Source of the DNA: Scrofimicrobium sp. R131 | GTDB lineage: Bacteria > Actinomycetota > Actinomycetes > Actinomycetales > Actinomycetaceae | NCBI RefSeq assembly: GCF_040256745.1 | Contig: NZ_CP138335.1 | Coordinates: 806,001 to 870,000 of the forward strand | Direction of reading: 5' to 3' | DNA length: 64,000 nt | Part shown: in pieces, positions 15,827 through 23,040 of the stretch | How positions within the stretch are numbered: the first letter of the stretch is position 1 | Layout: each line of letters starts with the position of its first letter | Position numbers and translations under genes: made by a program | The notes under the pieces: model-generated | Told to the model about the DNA's origin: nothing | Database searches by the model: none | Seen by the model: only the letters and a program-made list of their open reading frames with translations

Positions 15827-16852
15827 GTGGGGCGGAAACGGTGGCAAATTGGGGCAGCTTTGGCGCTGCTGATCCCGGTCAGTTGCGCGTTGGTAACGGC
15901 CGGCGCCTCGCTGACCACACCTGCGAAGGCCCCTGCGCCTGTTCCCTCCGTCTCGGCTGCCCCGACCCCGTTTCCACTGCTGTCCCCAGCTCCGCAGCCC
16001 ACCCCCGAAGTGAAGGAAAAGCTGGAGATCTCGCCTGAGCTGTTGTTCCTCCGAAAGCAGATCCGAGAGGTATTTGGATCCGACCTGCCCCCGGAGCTAG
16101 CCGAACTGCTGGCTGAGGTTGTACCCGGCGCAGATCCGGAGTTGGCAGCTGAGTTGCGCCGCGCCGCGACTGACGCGCACCTCAAAGAACTATTTTCCGA
16201 GGGGGAAGCAGCCGTGGTGTTGGCCGAGGCCAATACCGGGGAGTGGCTCTACTCGTTGAACCCGGACCGGCCAATGGTGGCCGCCAGCACCTACAAGCTG
16301 TTCGTGATGACCGATATCCTCTGGCACGTTCAGGACGGCTCACTGCCGTGGGCCAGCTACATCGGGAACCAGTCGGTCTCCGACTGCCTCAGTTCCATGG
16401 TGGTTGAATCCGACAATGAGTGTTCGGAGGAGTGGCTCTACCTGATGGGCTACGATCACTTGGACCAGGTGGCCCAGCAGATGAGTGCAACCGAGACCAG
16501 CTTCCAACCGGGGAACCTGATCACTACCGCTGCAGATTTGTCCCAACTCCTGACCCAGCTGTGGCAGGGGAGGCTGCTGGACGAAAAACACACTCAGTAC
16601 GCGCTGGACCTGATGGCTGAGCAGATTTTTCGCGAGGGGATTCCGGCCGGACTGGGGCCGGATGTTTGGGTGGCTGACAAGGTGGGCTGGCTGGACGGAG
16701 TCTACAATGATGCCGCCATTTTCCGGCTGCCGGAAGGCGACGAGGGGGTAATGGTGATCCTGACGGAGGGACTTTCACCCACTGTCACGGCCCGCGCCGC
16801 GGCAATTATGTACCAGTGGACTTACACTGGGAGAGACGACAATCACAACTAA
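15827..16852 (+). CDS. Secreted serine hydrolase with class A beta-lactamase fold
   Basis: 341 residues. N-terminal Arg-rich signal/anchor (residues 1-30) and a Pro/Ala-rich linker (35-65), then the beta-lactamase2-type domain. Active-site motifs are STYK (Ser154-Lys157) and SDN (195-197), but the third motif is KVG (285-287) rather than KTG/KSG, and I see no ExxLN omega-loop glutamate between them. It therefore looks like a penicillin-binding or peptidase-like relative rather than a true beta-lactamase. GTG 15827 is chosen for the GAGGAGG site 4 bases before; other in-frame starts lie inside the divergent crcB. Acts outside the membrane, probably tethered by the N-terminal helix. Confidence 0.78.
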   Translation: MGRKRWQIGAALALLIPVSCALVTAGASLTTPAKAPAPVPSVSAAPTPFPLLSPAPQPTPEVKEKLEISPELLFLRKQIREVFGSDLPPELAELLAEVVPGADPELAAELRRAATDAHLKELFSEGEAAVVLAEANTGEWLYSLNPDRPMVAASTYKLFVMTDILWHVQDGSLPWASYIGNQSVSDCLSSMVVESDNECSEEWLYLMGYDHLDQVAQQMSATETSFQPGNLITTAADLSQLLTQLWQGRLLDEKHTQYALDLMAEQIFREGIPAGLGPDVWVADKVGWLDGVYNDAAIFRLPEGDEGVMVILTEGLSPTVTARAAAIMYQWTYTGRDDNHN

Positions 16853-16862
16853 GGGGATAATT

Positions 16863-17156
16863 ATGGGCCTGCGGCACGTGGTGATGTGGGAGCTCAATGC
16901 AGATGACCGGGCAGAGACGGCCAAGGAACTGGCTGCTGAGCTGCGGGGCTTGGCCGGGCGGGTGCCCGGGGTGGAGTCGCTTAGCGCAACGGTCAACACC
17001 GAGGCGATCGAGGGGAACTGGGACTTGGTTCTGGACGTGACCTTCACGGATCGGGCGGCGCTGGACGCGTATCAGGTCCACCCGGACCACCAGGCGGTGG
17101 CGGCGAAGATTCGCGCGGCAGCTAGCCGTCGAGCGGCCATCGACGGCCTGGTTTAG
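16863..17156 (+). CDS. Dabb-family (stress-responsive A/B barrel) protein
   Basis: 97 residues, single dimeric alpha-beta barrel domain. Typical opening LRHVVMWEL with the conserved His, and the closing DLVLDVTFTDRAALDAYQVHPDHQAV. ATG 16863 follows the hydrolase stop by 10 bases with AAGGGG upstream, so the two are probably co-transcribed. Family members are small cytoplasmic proteins, a few acting as cyclases; function here unknown. Confidence 0.85.
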   Translation: MGLRHVVMWELNADDRAETAKELAAELRGLAGRVPGVESLSATVNTEAIEGNWDLVLDVTFTDRAALDAYQVHPDHQAVAAKIRAAASRRAAIDGLV

Positions 17157-17180
17157 CCGACTCCGTCTAGCCTGGTCAAA

Positions 17181-17210
17181 TTGGGAATCCCGGCTGTTGC
17201 CCCCTATCAT
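17181..17210 (+). promoter_or_regulatory. Promoter of tRNA-Pro
   Basis: TTGGGA (17181-17186), 18-base spacer, TATCAT (17205-17210), 13 bases before the tRNA. Confidence 0.5.
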
Positions 17211-17223
17211 TGGGGGTGCAGTA

Positions 17224-17297
17224 CGGGGCGTAGCGCAGCTTGGTAGCGCATCCGCTTTGGGAGCGGAAGGTCGCAGGTTCAAATCCTGTCGCCCCGA
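17224..17297 (+). tRNA. tRNA-Pro (TGG)
   Basis: Acceptor CGGGGCG (17224-17230) pairs with CGCCCCG (17290-17296); anticodon stem TCCGC/GCGGA with loop TTTGGGA, anticodon TGG at 17258-17260; T-arm TCGCAGGTTCAAATCCTGT. Discriminator A at 17297; the CCA end is not encoded. Confidence 0.95.
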
Positions 17298-17356
17298 CTA
17301 TTTATGCCTATTTGGCGCTCTGCCTCAGATTCCATCGAGGGCCGGGACGCGGGCCG

Positions 17357-18094
17357 CTACTTTCCACCTGATCGGGCCAGAAACTCGCGCGTCTCCGGGC
17401 GCTGCGGATCGTCAAACACCTGGTCGGGTGGGCCGATCTCAACCAGCTCACCGCGGTGCAGGAATGCCACCAGGTCCGACACTTGCCGGGCAAACTCCAT
17501 CTCGTGGGTGGCCATCAAAATCGTGGAGCCCGACTGCTTCAGCTCCTGGACCAAGTCCAGGACTTCGCCCACCAACTGGGGATCCAACGCAGAGGTGATT
17601 TCGTCCAGCAGCAGCAGTTCCGGGTCGGTGGCAATGGCCCGTGCGATGGCCACCCGCTGTTGCTGGCCGCCGGAAAGTCGGTCGGGGTAGGCGTCAGCTT
17701 TGTCGGCCAACCCAATCCGGGCCAGCAGCTCCCGTCCCCGCTGGTTCGCCTCGGCTCGGCCTACCTTCTTCACTTTGCGCAATGCCAGGGTGACGTTGTC
17801 GAGCACCGAAATGTGGGGGAACAAGTTGTAGTGCTGGAACACCACGCCGATCCGGGCCCGGATCAGGTCCGCATCCACGGTCGGGTCGGTGATGTCTTCC
17901 TCTGCCAGGAAGATCTGTCCGTCGTCCACCCGTTCCAACAGGTTGATGGTTTTCAGCAGCGTGGACTTGCCGGAACCAGAAGCGCCAATCAGAGCCACCG
18001 CCTGGTGTTGGAACACCTCCAGGTCGATGCCTTTCAGGATGTGGTTCTCGCCGAACCACTTGTGGACGTTGTCCACCCGCAGGACTGCGCTCAT
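17357..18094 (-). CDS. Polar amino acid ABC transporter ATP-binding protein
   Basis: 245 residues, GlnQ-like. Walker A GASGSGKSTLL, signature LSGGQQQRVAIARAI, Walker B LLLDEITSALDP and switch His in MATHEM are complete. The start ATG 18094 overlaps the permease stop (ATGA). It powers import by the permease at 18091-18951 using the binding protein at 19098-20015; the gene order on the minus strand is binding protein, permease, ATPase. The Ile in DEITSALDP instead of Pro is common in this group. Ligand is probably a polar amino acid or cystine-like compound. Confidence 0.92.
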   Translation of the reverse strand: MSAVLRVDNVHKWFGENHILKGIDLEVFQHQAVALIGASGSGKSTLLKTINLLERVDDGQIFLAEEDITDPTVDADLIRARIGVVFQHYNLFPHISVLDNVTLALRKVKKVGRAEANQRGRELLARIGLADKADAYPDRLSGGQQQRVAIARAIATDPELLLLDEITSALDPQLVGEVLDLVQELKQSGSTILMATHEMEFARQVSDLVAFLHRGELVEIGPPDQVFDDPQRPETREFLARSGGK

Positions 18095-18951
18095 ACCTGT
18101 CCTCCGATCTGCTCGCGGGACTGGGCCCGAGCCGAATACCAGTCAGTCAACCGGATGAAGGGCCATGACAGCAGGATGAACAGGATTCCGGCGACCACGT
18201 AGGGGGTGGAATTGTAGGTGGTGGCCGAGGCAATTTGGGCTGCCCGAATCGCATCCACCGCGCCCAGGATCGAAATCAGGCCGACGTCTTTTTGCATGGA
18301 GACGAAGTCGTTCATCAGGGCGGGGGTCACCTTCCGAATGGCCTGAGGCAGGACCACAATCCGAAGGGTCTGGTAGTAGCTGAGCCCCAGGGAGCGGGCC
18401 GCCATTCGCTGCGAGGGGTGAATCGCCTCGATCCCCGCTCGCAGCACTTCGCTCACGTAGGCGGAGTAGCACAGAATTAGCGCGATCGTGCCCCAGACAG
18501 CGGAGGGGAGGCGGGGAAAAATGTCCAGGGCGGGGATCCCGTTGCCAACCAGGTAAAGGACCAGCAGCACGGGTAGGCCCCGGAAAATGTCGGTGTAGCC
18601 CGCGGCCAGCAGGCGAATGGGGGTGAAGACCGCCCCCTTCAGCGTCCGGGCGATTGCCAGCAGCGAGCCGAAAATTGCCACCCCGATGGTGGCGAAGAAT
18701 AGGGCCCGGATGTTCAGCCACAGGCCGGTCAAAATCTTGGGGAAGAACTGGGCGCCAATCTCCCAGTTAAAGAAGGACTGCTGGACCGAGGACCAGCCGG
18801 GTGAGCCCACCACGAAAAACCCGATTACCACGGTGAACACAACGGTGGAACCAACCGAGATCAGGATGGAGCGGCGACTCTGTCGGCGCCTGTAGGCGCG
18901 GCGCTCCTCTTCGACCGGGCTGGCGGCGGGCCGTCCCTGGGTCTGTTGCAT
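18091..18951 (-). CDS. Polar amino acid ABC transporter permease
   Basis: About 286 residues with an N-terminal cytoplasmic charged stretch and five to six membrane segments. The HisM/GlnP features are GLWLNIRALFFATIGVAIFGSLLA near the first TM block, YTDIFRGLPVLLVLYLV and the EAA loop EAIHPSQRMAARSLGLSYYQTLRIVVLPQA (read in parts). ATG 18951 has GAAGAGG at a good distance; ATG 18957 and GTG 18969 are further in-frame options. It overlaps the ATPase gene by four bases. A stem-loop in the 146-base gap separates it from the upstream binding-protein gene. Confidence 0.9.
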   Translation of the reverse strand: MQQTQGRPAASPVEEERRAYRRRQSRRSILISVGSTVVFTVVIGFFVVGSPGWSSVQQSFFNWEIGAQFFPKILTGLWLNIRALFFATIGVAIFGSLLAIARTLKGAVFTPIRLLAAGYTDIFRGLPVLLVLYLVGNGIPALDIFPRLPSAVWGTIALILCYSAYVSEVLRAGIEAIHPSQRMAARSLGLSYYQTLRIVVLPQAIRKVTPALMNDFVSMQKDVGLISILGAVDAIRAAQIASATTYNSTPYVVAGILFILLSWPFIRLTDWYSARAQSREQIGGQV

Positions 18952-19010
18952 CCTCATGGGCCTCTTCACATCTGCTCGTGGTCAACCGGTGGGGCAGTGC
19001 CTAACTGGCA

Positions 19011-19048
19011 CGGAGCGGACACTGGGAACTAGCCCAATGCCCGCTCCG
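19011..19048 (-). promoter_or_regulatory. Intergenic stem-loop between binding-protein and permease genes
   Basis: CGGAGCGG (19011-19018) pairs perfectly with CCGCTCCG (19041-19048), and the inner part (ACTGGG with CCCAAT) continues the stem imperfectly around loop AACTAG. No U-tract follows on the minus strand. Likely an mRNA-stabilising or partial-termination hairpin that keeps binding protein above permease level. Confidence 0.5.
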
Positions 19049-19097
19049 ATCCTACCGGTCGATGCTATCTCAGGTAGGTGCTACTTCAGGATCGGCC

Positions 19098-20015
19098 CTA
19101 CTTCAGCACCGGCGCACTGGCGCCTTCCGCGATCCAGGTGTTCTCCAGCTCGGCCAGGGTGCCGTTTGCTGCCAGTGCGTCGACCGCCGCCGAGACGGCC
19201 GGGGTCAGCTCAGAATCCTTGGGCAGCAGGAAGGCGAACTGGTCACCGTCCCCGGCTACCGGGGCGAACTGGCCCACGACCACGCCGTTATCGAGCACGG
19301 CTGCCTGCAGGTACAGCACCGTGGGCAGGTCGGTGACCAGGGCGTCGATCTGCCCGGCCTTCAGAGAGGCCACCGCATCGTCGTTGCTGTTGAAGACGGC
19401 GATTTCCTTGGTGGGAGCCACCTGCTCTTCCAAAATCGCTGCTGCGTTAGAGCCGGCCGCCACCCCGAACTTGACGTCCTTCAGGTCGGCGAGCGACTTC
19501 GCGTCTGCCCCGGTGTTGCCCTCCACGGAGACAATGGCCTGGGTGGTGGTGTAGTACGGGGAGCTAAAATCAACGGCCTTTTCGCGTTCCGGGGTGACCG
19601 TGAACTGCTGAATGTTGACGTCGAAATCCTTCGGGCCGGGGGCAATCACCGTGTCGAACGGGGTGCGAATCCAAACCACGTTTTCGCGGGCAAAGCCCAG
19701 CTCCTCGGCCACCGCGTAGGCGACCGCCGCTTCAAAACCTTCGCCCGACTCGGGATCGTCGTTTTCGACCCAGGGGGAGAACGCGGGCTCACCGGTGGCA
19801 ACGGTCAGTTTGCCCGGGGTGACCGTGGGCAGCGCGTCGGCTTCGGGGGTGTTGACCGGGGCGGCCGATTCGGATTGGGAAGAGGACTGGGTTTCGGATT
19901 CCCCGGTGGAGCCACCCGCCCCGCACGCCGCCATGCTGAGACCGGCCATTGCGGCCAGGGTCCCCAGGCCAAGACGTTTGACTAGTGGCAGCGATGAAGT
20001 GAGAGAACTGGACAT
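19098..20015 (-). CDS. Amino acid ABC transporter substrate-binding lipoprotein
   Basis: 305 residues. Lipobox at MAAC (Cys31), after a signal MSSSLTSSLPLVKRLGLGTL. A Ser/Glu-rich linker follows, then a family 3 binding-protein domain: PGKLTVATGEPAFSPWVE, GFEAAVAYAVAEELGF, VDFSSPYYTTTQAIV and a hinge-return DALAANGTLAELENTWI. ATG 20015 has AAGGAG 6 bases upstream; the frame continues upstream but is shadow sequence. It is the first gene of the importer. The specificity pocket cannot be read reliably; family 3 members bind polar amino acids. Confidence 0.92.
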   Translation of the reverse strand: MSSSLTSSLPLVKRLGLGTLAAMAGLSMAACGAGGSTGESETQSSSQSESAAPVNTPEADALPTVTPGKLTVATGEPAFSPWVENDDPESGEGFEAAVAYAVAEELGFARENVVWIRTPFDTVIAPGPKDFDVNIQQFTVTPEREKAVDFSSPYYTTTQAIVSVEGNTGADAKSLADLKDVKFGVAAGSNAAAILEEQVAPTKEIAVFNSNDDAVASLKAGQIDALVTDLPTVLYLQAAVLDNGVVVGQFAPVAGDGDQFAFLLPKDSELTPAVSAAVDALAANGTLAELENTWIAEGASAPVLK

Positions 20016-20033
20016 TGCGACTCCTTTTTGACA

Positions 20034-20050
20034 GTTCGAAATATGCGAAC
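20034..20050. promoter_or_regulatory. Candidate operator upstream of amino acid importer
   Basis: GTTCG (20034-20038), seven bases, CGAAC (20046-20050), 19 bases before the binding-protein start in the 170-base divergent gap to the SAM-hydrolase gene. Confidence 0.35.
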
Positions 20051-20185
20051 GGGGCAAAACTACCAAAGGCCAGGGGGACGGCCAGAACTCTTCCATCCGT
20101 TGGACCCGCCGCAGGTGGACGCGCTGTGCGCTAACTGCTTGCGTGCCATATGCTATGCCAAAAGTTAACCGGAAAGAGGGAACAG

Positions 20186-21043
20186 ATGAGCGAAACCGCG
20201 GACGTGGTCGGAATTGTTGTTTTTCAGTCCGACTTTGGCCTGCGCGACGGGGCAGTGGCGGCCATGAAGGGGGTCGCTTCGGGGGTGGATCTGAATCTGC
20301 GGCTCTACGATCTGACCCATCAGATTCCGCCCTACACCATCTGGGATGGGGCCTACCGGCTCTATCAGACCCTGGAGTACTGGCCGGCCGGTACCGTATT
20401 CGTGTCCGTGGTCGATCCGGGCGTAGGGTCTGCCCGGAAGTCCGTGGTGGCCCGAACCAAGACCGGACACTTCGTAGTGACACCTGACAACGGCACCCTC
20501 ACCCTGATTGCCGATGTCTATGGGATTGCCGAAATGCGAGAGATCAACGAGGCGGTTAACCGCCGCACCGACTCGCACAACCCGTACACCTTTCACGGGC
20601 GGGACGTCTACGCCTACACCGGCGCTCGATTGGCCGCGGGGATCATCACCTTTGAGCAGGTGGGGGACCTGGTGACCGAGCCGCCGCTGGCTTTGGACTA
20701 TCAGCGGGCCTCGATCCAGGCGGGGCAATTGCACGGCAACGTGCCGGCGCTGGACATTAGGTTCGGCAACGTCTGGACGAATATCAGCCACCAGTTGGCT
20801 GAGGAGTTTGGCCTGACCTTGGGCCAGCAGTACCGGGTCGAGGTGTTCTCTGGGGAAGAGCGAGTCTTTGCCGGGGACCTGCCGTACGTGAACGTCTTTG
20901 CCGACGTCGAAGACCAGGGGCCTCTGATCTACTTCAACTCATTGGATCAGCTTTCCCTGGCCACCAACCTGGGCAACTTTGCCCGGGAGAACGGCATTTC
21001 CCATGGGAACGAATGGTCGGTGACGGTCTCCAAGCTGGGCTGA
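20186..21043 (+). CDS. SAM hydroxide adenosyltransferase (DUF62 family)
   Basis: 285 residues. This family, related to fluorinase and chlorinase, hydrolyses S-adenosylmethionine to adenosine and methionine. The catalytic triad of hydroxide-type members is visible: Asp77 and Arg84 in VVDPGVGSARK and His137 in TFHGRD, with spacing like the characterised archaeal enzyme. QSDFGLRDGAV and TPDNGTL are further family motifs. I see nothing of the loop insert that marks halogenating members. ATG 20186 has GGAAAGAGGG upstream. It is followed, 94 bases on, by an ion-channel-like gene in the same direction; the biological reason for SAM hydrolysis remains open. Confidence 0.87.
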   Translation: MSETADVVGIVVFQSDFGLRDGAVAAMKGVASGVDLNLRLYDLTHQIPPYTIWDGAYRLYQTLEYWPAGTVFVSVVDPGVGSARKSVVARTKTGHFVVTPDNGTLTLIADVYGIAEMREINEAVNRRTDSHNPYTFHGRDVYAYTGARLAAGIITFEQVGDLVTEPPLALDYQRASIQAGQLHGNVPALDIRFGNVWTNISHQLAEEFGLTLGQQYRVEVFSGEERVFAGDLPYVNVFADVEDQGPLIYFNSLDQLSLATNLGNFARENGISHGNEWSVTVSKLG

Positions 21044-21137
21044 GTCACCACGCCCCGCTCCCTGCGATCGGCTGCGCTATCTGTGGACAACTCCGCCCGG
21101 GTGCAGCAGGATCGAGACCAGGAAAAAGGAGTGGCTG

Positions 21138-22316
21138 ATGGAGATTATCTGGATCTGGGCCGGCATCTTGCTGGTGGTGGTGACCCTGGTGGACACCTTC
21201 TTTACCGTCCTCAACTACAACGAACCCGGCCTGATCACCAATCGCGTGGTGGTGCAGGAGTGGCGCTTTATCCGTTTCGTCACCTCGCGGCTGAACGGTC
21301 ACGTCCGACGGTTCGTCTATCGCCAGATGACCGGGGTGATGCTGACCAGCGTGATCCTGGTGTGGCTGGCCGGCCTCATTCTGGGCTTCTCCTTTATCTA
21401 TATGGGGGCCCTGCAGTCCGGTGCCCTCACCCACGACCAGGGTGCCCCTCCGGGTTACTGGGGCGCGCTCTACTACTCGATGGGGCAGTTCTCGACGGTT
21501 GGCTCCACCCACTTCAGCCCTGAGACCACCTGGGTCAACATGCTCTCGGTGATCGAAACTCTGCTCTCGATTGTGCTGCTGTCGATGGTGATCACTTTCC
21601 TGAGCAACGTTTACAGTTCGATTCAGGCCCTCCGGACCCTGTGTGCCTCCTTCCCGGCGCCGGGCTCGAAGGTGGGCTCGCCGGTGGACACGCTGGCCCC
21701 CTATTTTCCCAGTCAGGACACCTGGTCCCTCGAAATCCATCTGGTGGCTGTCCGCGGCAACTTCAACACCTACTTCGACTCGTTGGCGCAGGATCACTCT
21801 TCCCTTGTCTTCCAAAGTGGCAAGGACCAGTTCTCGATGCCCTTTGGGGTCTACATGACGGCCGGCACCCTGGAGGTGCTTCGCTTCGGCCTGCCCGAGC
21901 AGCACGTTGCCCGGTCGCTGGCGGAGTTGGAGCGGCTGCACTACTCGTTTGCCGGGTGCCAGGAAGAACTTTACGGACTCTTGCGGTGGGATTTGCCCGA
22001 GGCGGCCACCCCGATGGAGGAGGCGGAGTTCTGGCGCGAGTGGAAGAGCGCCAGTGCGGGGGAGTGCGGGGGAGACTTCAGCGTGGTTCGGTTCCACCGT
22101 TTGCGCCAAGTTACTGCTGATTTGGCTCAGATCTCCCCGGATTACGGCGAGGAAGACCTCTACCGCACCTATTGCCGGTGGCTCGAGGCGATAACCCAGT
22201 ATGACGACTTCATCTCTCGGTCCAGTCGCTATCTTGGCTACCGCCCTGCGACTTCGGGTGGACGCTTCCCGCTAATTGATCCAATTGACAAATATGGTTG
22301 GCTAATTACGAAATAA
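21138..22316 (+). CDS. Potassium-channel-like membrane protein with atypical selectivity filter
   Basis: 392 residues. TM helices at about 5-26, 66-90 and 134-157, then a cytoplasmic domain of about 230 residues. The pore region reads YYSMGQFSTVGSTHF (residues 112-126), aligned with the two-TM K+ channel pore in which TVGYGD is usual; here it is TVGSTH, so the second Gly is missing and ion selectivity may differ. The large C-terminal domain (two parts, with LEIHLVAVRGNFNTYF) is unfamiliar to me and does not look like RCK. ATG 21138 has AAAGGAG upstream. May be co-transcribed with the SAM adenosyltransferase gene. Confidence 0.7.
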   Translation: MEIIWIWAGILLVVVTLVDTFFTVLNYNEPGLITNRVVVQEWRFIRFVTSRLNGHVRRFVYRQMTGVMLTSVILVWLAGLILGFSFIYMGALQSGALTHDQGAPPGYWGALYYSMGQFSTVGSTHFSPETTWVNMLSVIETLLSIVLLSMVITFLSNVYSSIQALRTLCASFPAPGSKVGSPVDTLAPYFPSQDTWSLEIHLVAVRGNFNTYFDSLAQDHSSLVFQSGKDQFSMPFGVYMTAGTLEVLRFGLPEQHVARSLAELERLHYSFAGCQEELYGLLRWDLPEAATPMEEAEFWREWKSASAGECGGDFSVVRFHRLRQVTADLAQISPDYGEEDLYRTYCRWLEAITQYDDFISRSSRYLGYRPATSGGRFPLIDPIDKYGWLITK

Positions 22317-22357
22317 CTAATGGCGAAGTTTACAAAATATGAGCGTGTTTCAAATAG

Positions 22358-22370
22358 CCTAGGGCCTAGG
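22358..22370. promoter_or_regulatory. CCTAGG-G-CCTAGG inverted repeat upstream of nrf operon
   Basis: Two CCTAGG palindromes separated by one G, in the 230-base gap between the channel gene and nrfH. The gap is otherwise AT-richer than average. Candidate operator for the nitrite-reduction operon. Confidence 0.35.
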
Positions 22371-22443
22371 TCCTAATTGCCAGCCCTTGTTTGGGCCCAT
22401 GGTCCCACGCCAGCCGAATTATCCCTGAAAAAAACGTGAATAT

Positions 22444-22485
22444 AGGCCTCGGAGCTGCCCTTTTGAACCTGGGGCTCCGGGGCCT
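22444..22485 (+). promoter_or_regulatory. Stem-loop upstream of nrfH
   Basis: AGGCCTCGGAGC (22444-22455) pairs with GCTCCGGGGCCT (22474-22485), 11 of 12 positions, loop 18 bases. A -10-like TATGAT follows at 22491-22496, so this may terminate the channel transcript ahead of the nrf promoter or be part of its control region. Confidence 0.45.
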
Positions 22486-22546
22486 CCCCCTATGATTGGA
22501 ACCAGGCAGAACCGCTGTCGACGTACAACCGAAGGGGATTGGCGCC

Positions 22547-23032
22547 ATGGCTGAAAAAACAGGGCGAAGCTCTTGGTCGCCTCGTTTTATTCTGGCAGCG
22601 GCCGCTGTTTTCATCGTAGGAATCATGGGTGGATTGGCGGTCTACACCTTTATCTATGCGAAAGGCGCGTCGTATTTGTCCAGCGACCCGCAAGCTTGCA
22701 TTAACTGCCACATCATGAACGACCAATACGACGGATGGATTGCCGGGCCGCACGCCAACGTGGCTACCTGCGCCGACTGCCATCTGCCTCACGACAACGT
22801 AGTCCACAAGTACGCGGTTAAGGCCGAAAACGGCTTTATGCACGCACTGAAGTTCACCACCGGCTGGCACCCGGAGAACATCGAGGCCCGACCGGTCAGT
22901 CTGCGGGTCACGAATAACGCCTGCCTCACCTGTCACGACGATTTCACTTACAGCGCTCGTCACCCCGGGGTCACCGGCGACGACGAAGTTTTTGACTGTA
23001 TCCGCTGCCATTCCGGCGTGGGACACGAGTAG
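22547..23032 (+). CDS. nrfH: Cytochrome c nitrite reductase small subunit (membrane quinol dehydrogenase)
   Basis: 161 residues, NapC/NirT-type tetraheme protein. One N-terminal membrane anchor (about 14-36) and four heme c motifs: CINCH (51-55), CADCH (75-79), CLTCH (126-130), CIRCH (151-155). NrfH takes electrons from menaquinol and passes them to NrfA outside the membrane. ATG 22547 has GAAGGGG upstream; the frame is open from 22496 but without a site. nrfA starts 8 bases after the stop. It heads a seven-gene run ending at 29001. Confidence 0.95.
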   Translation: MAEKTGRSSWSPRFILAAAAVFIVGIMGGLAVYTFIYAKGASYLSSDPQACINCHIMNDQYDGWIAGPHANVATCADCHLPHDNVVHKYAVKAENGFMHALKFTTGWHPENIEARPVSLRVTNNACLTCHDDFTYSARHPGVTGDDEVFDCIRCHSGVGHE

Positions 23033-23040
23033 GAGTAGAA

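Noticed and set aside
20040-20185. SAM riboswitch before the SAM adenosyltransferase gene
   Set aside because: Gap is short and I could not fold a SAM-I, SAM-II or SAM-IV core from it.
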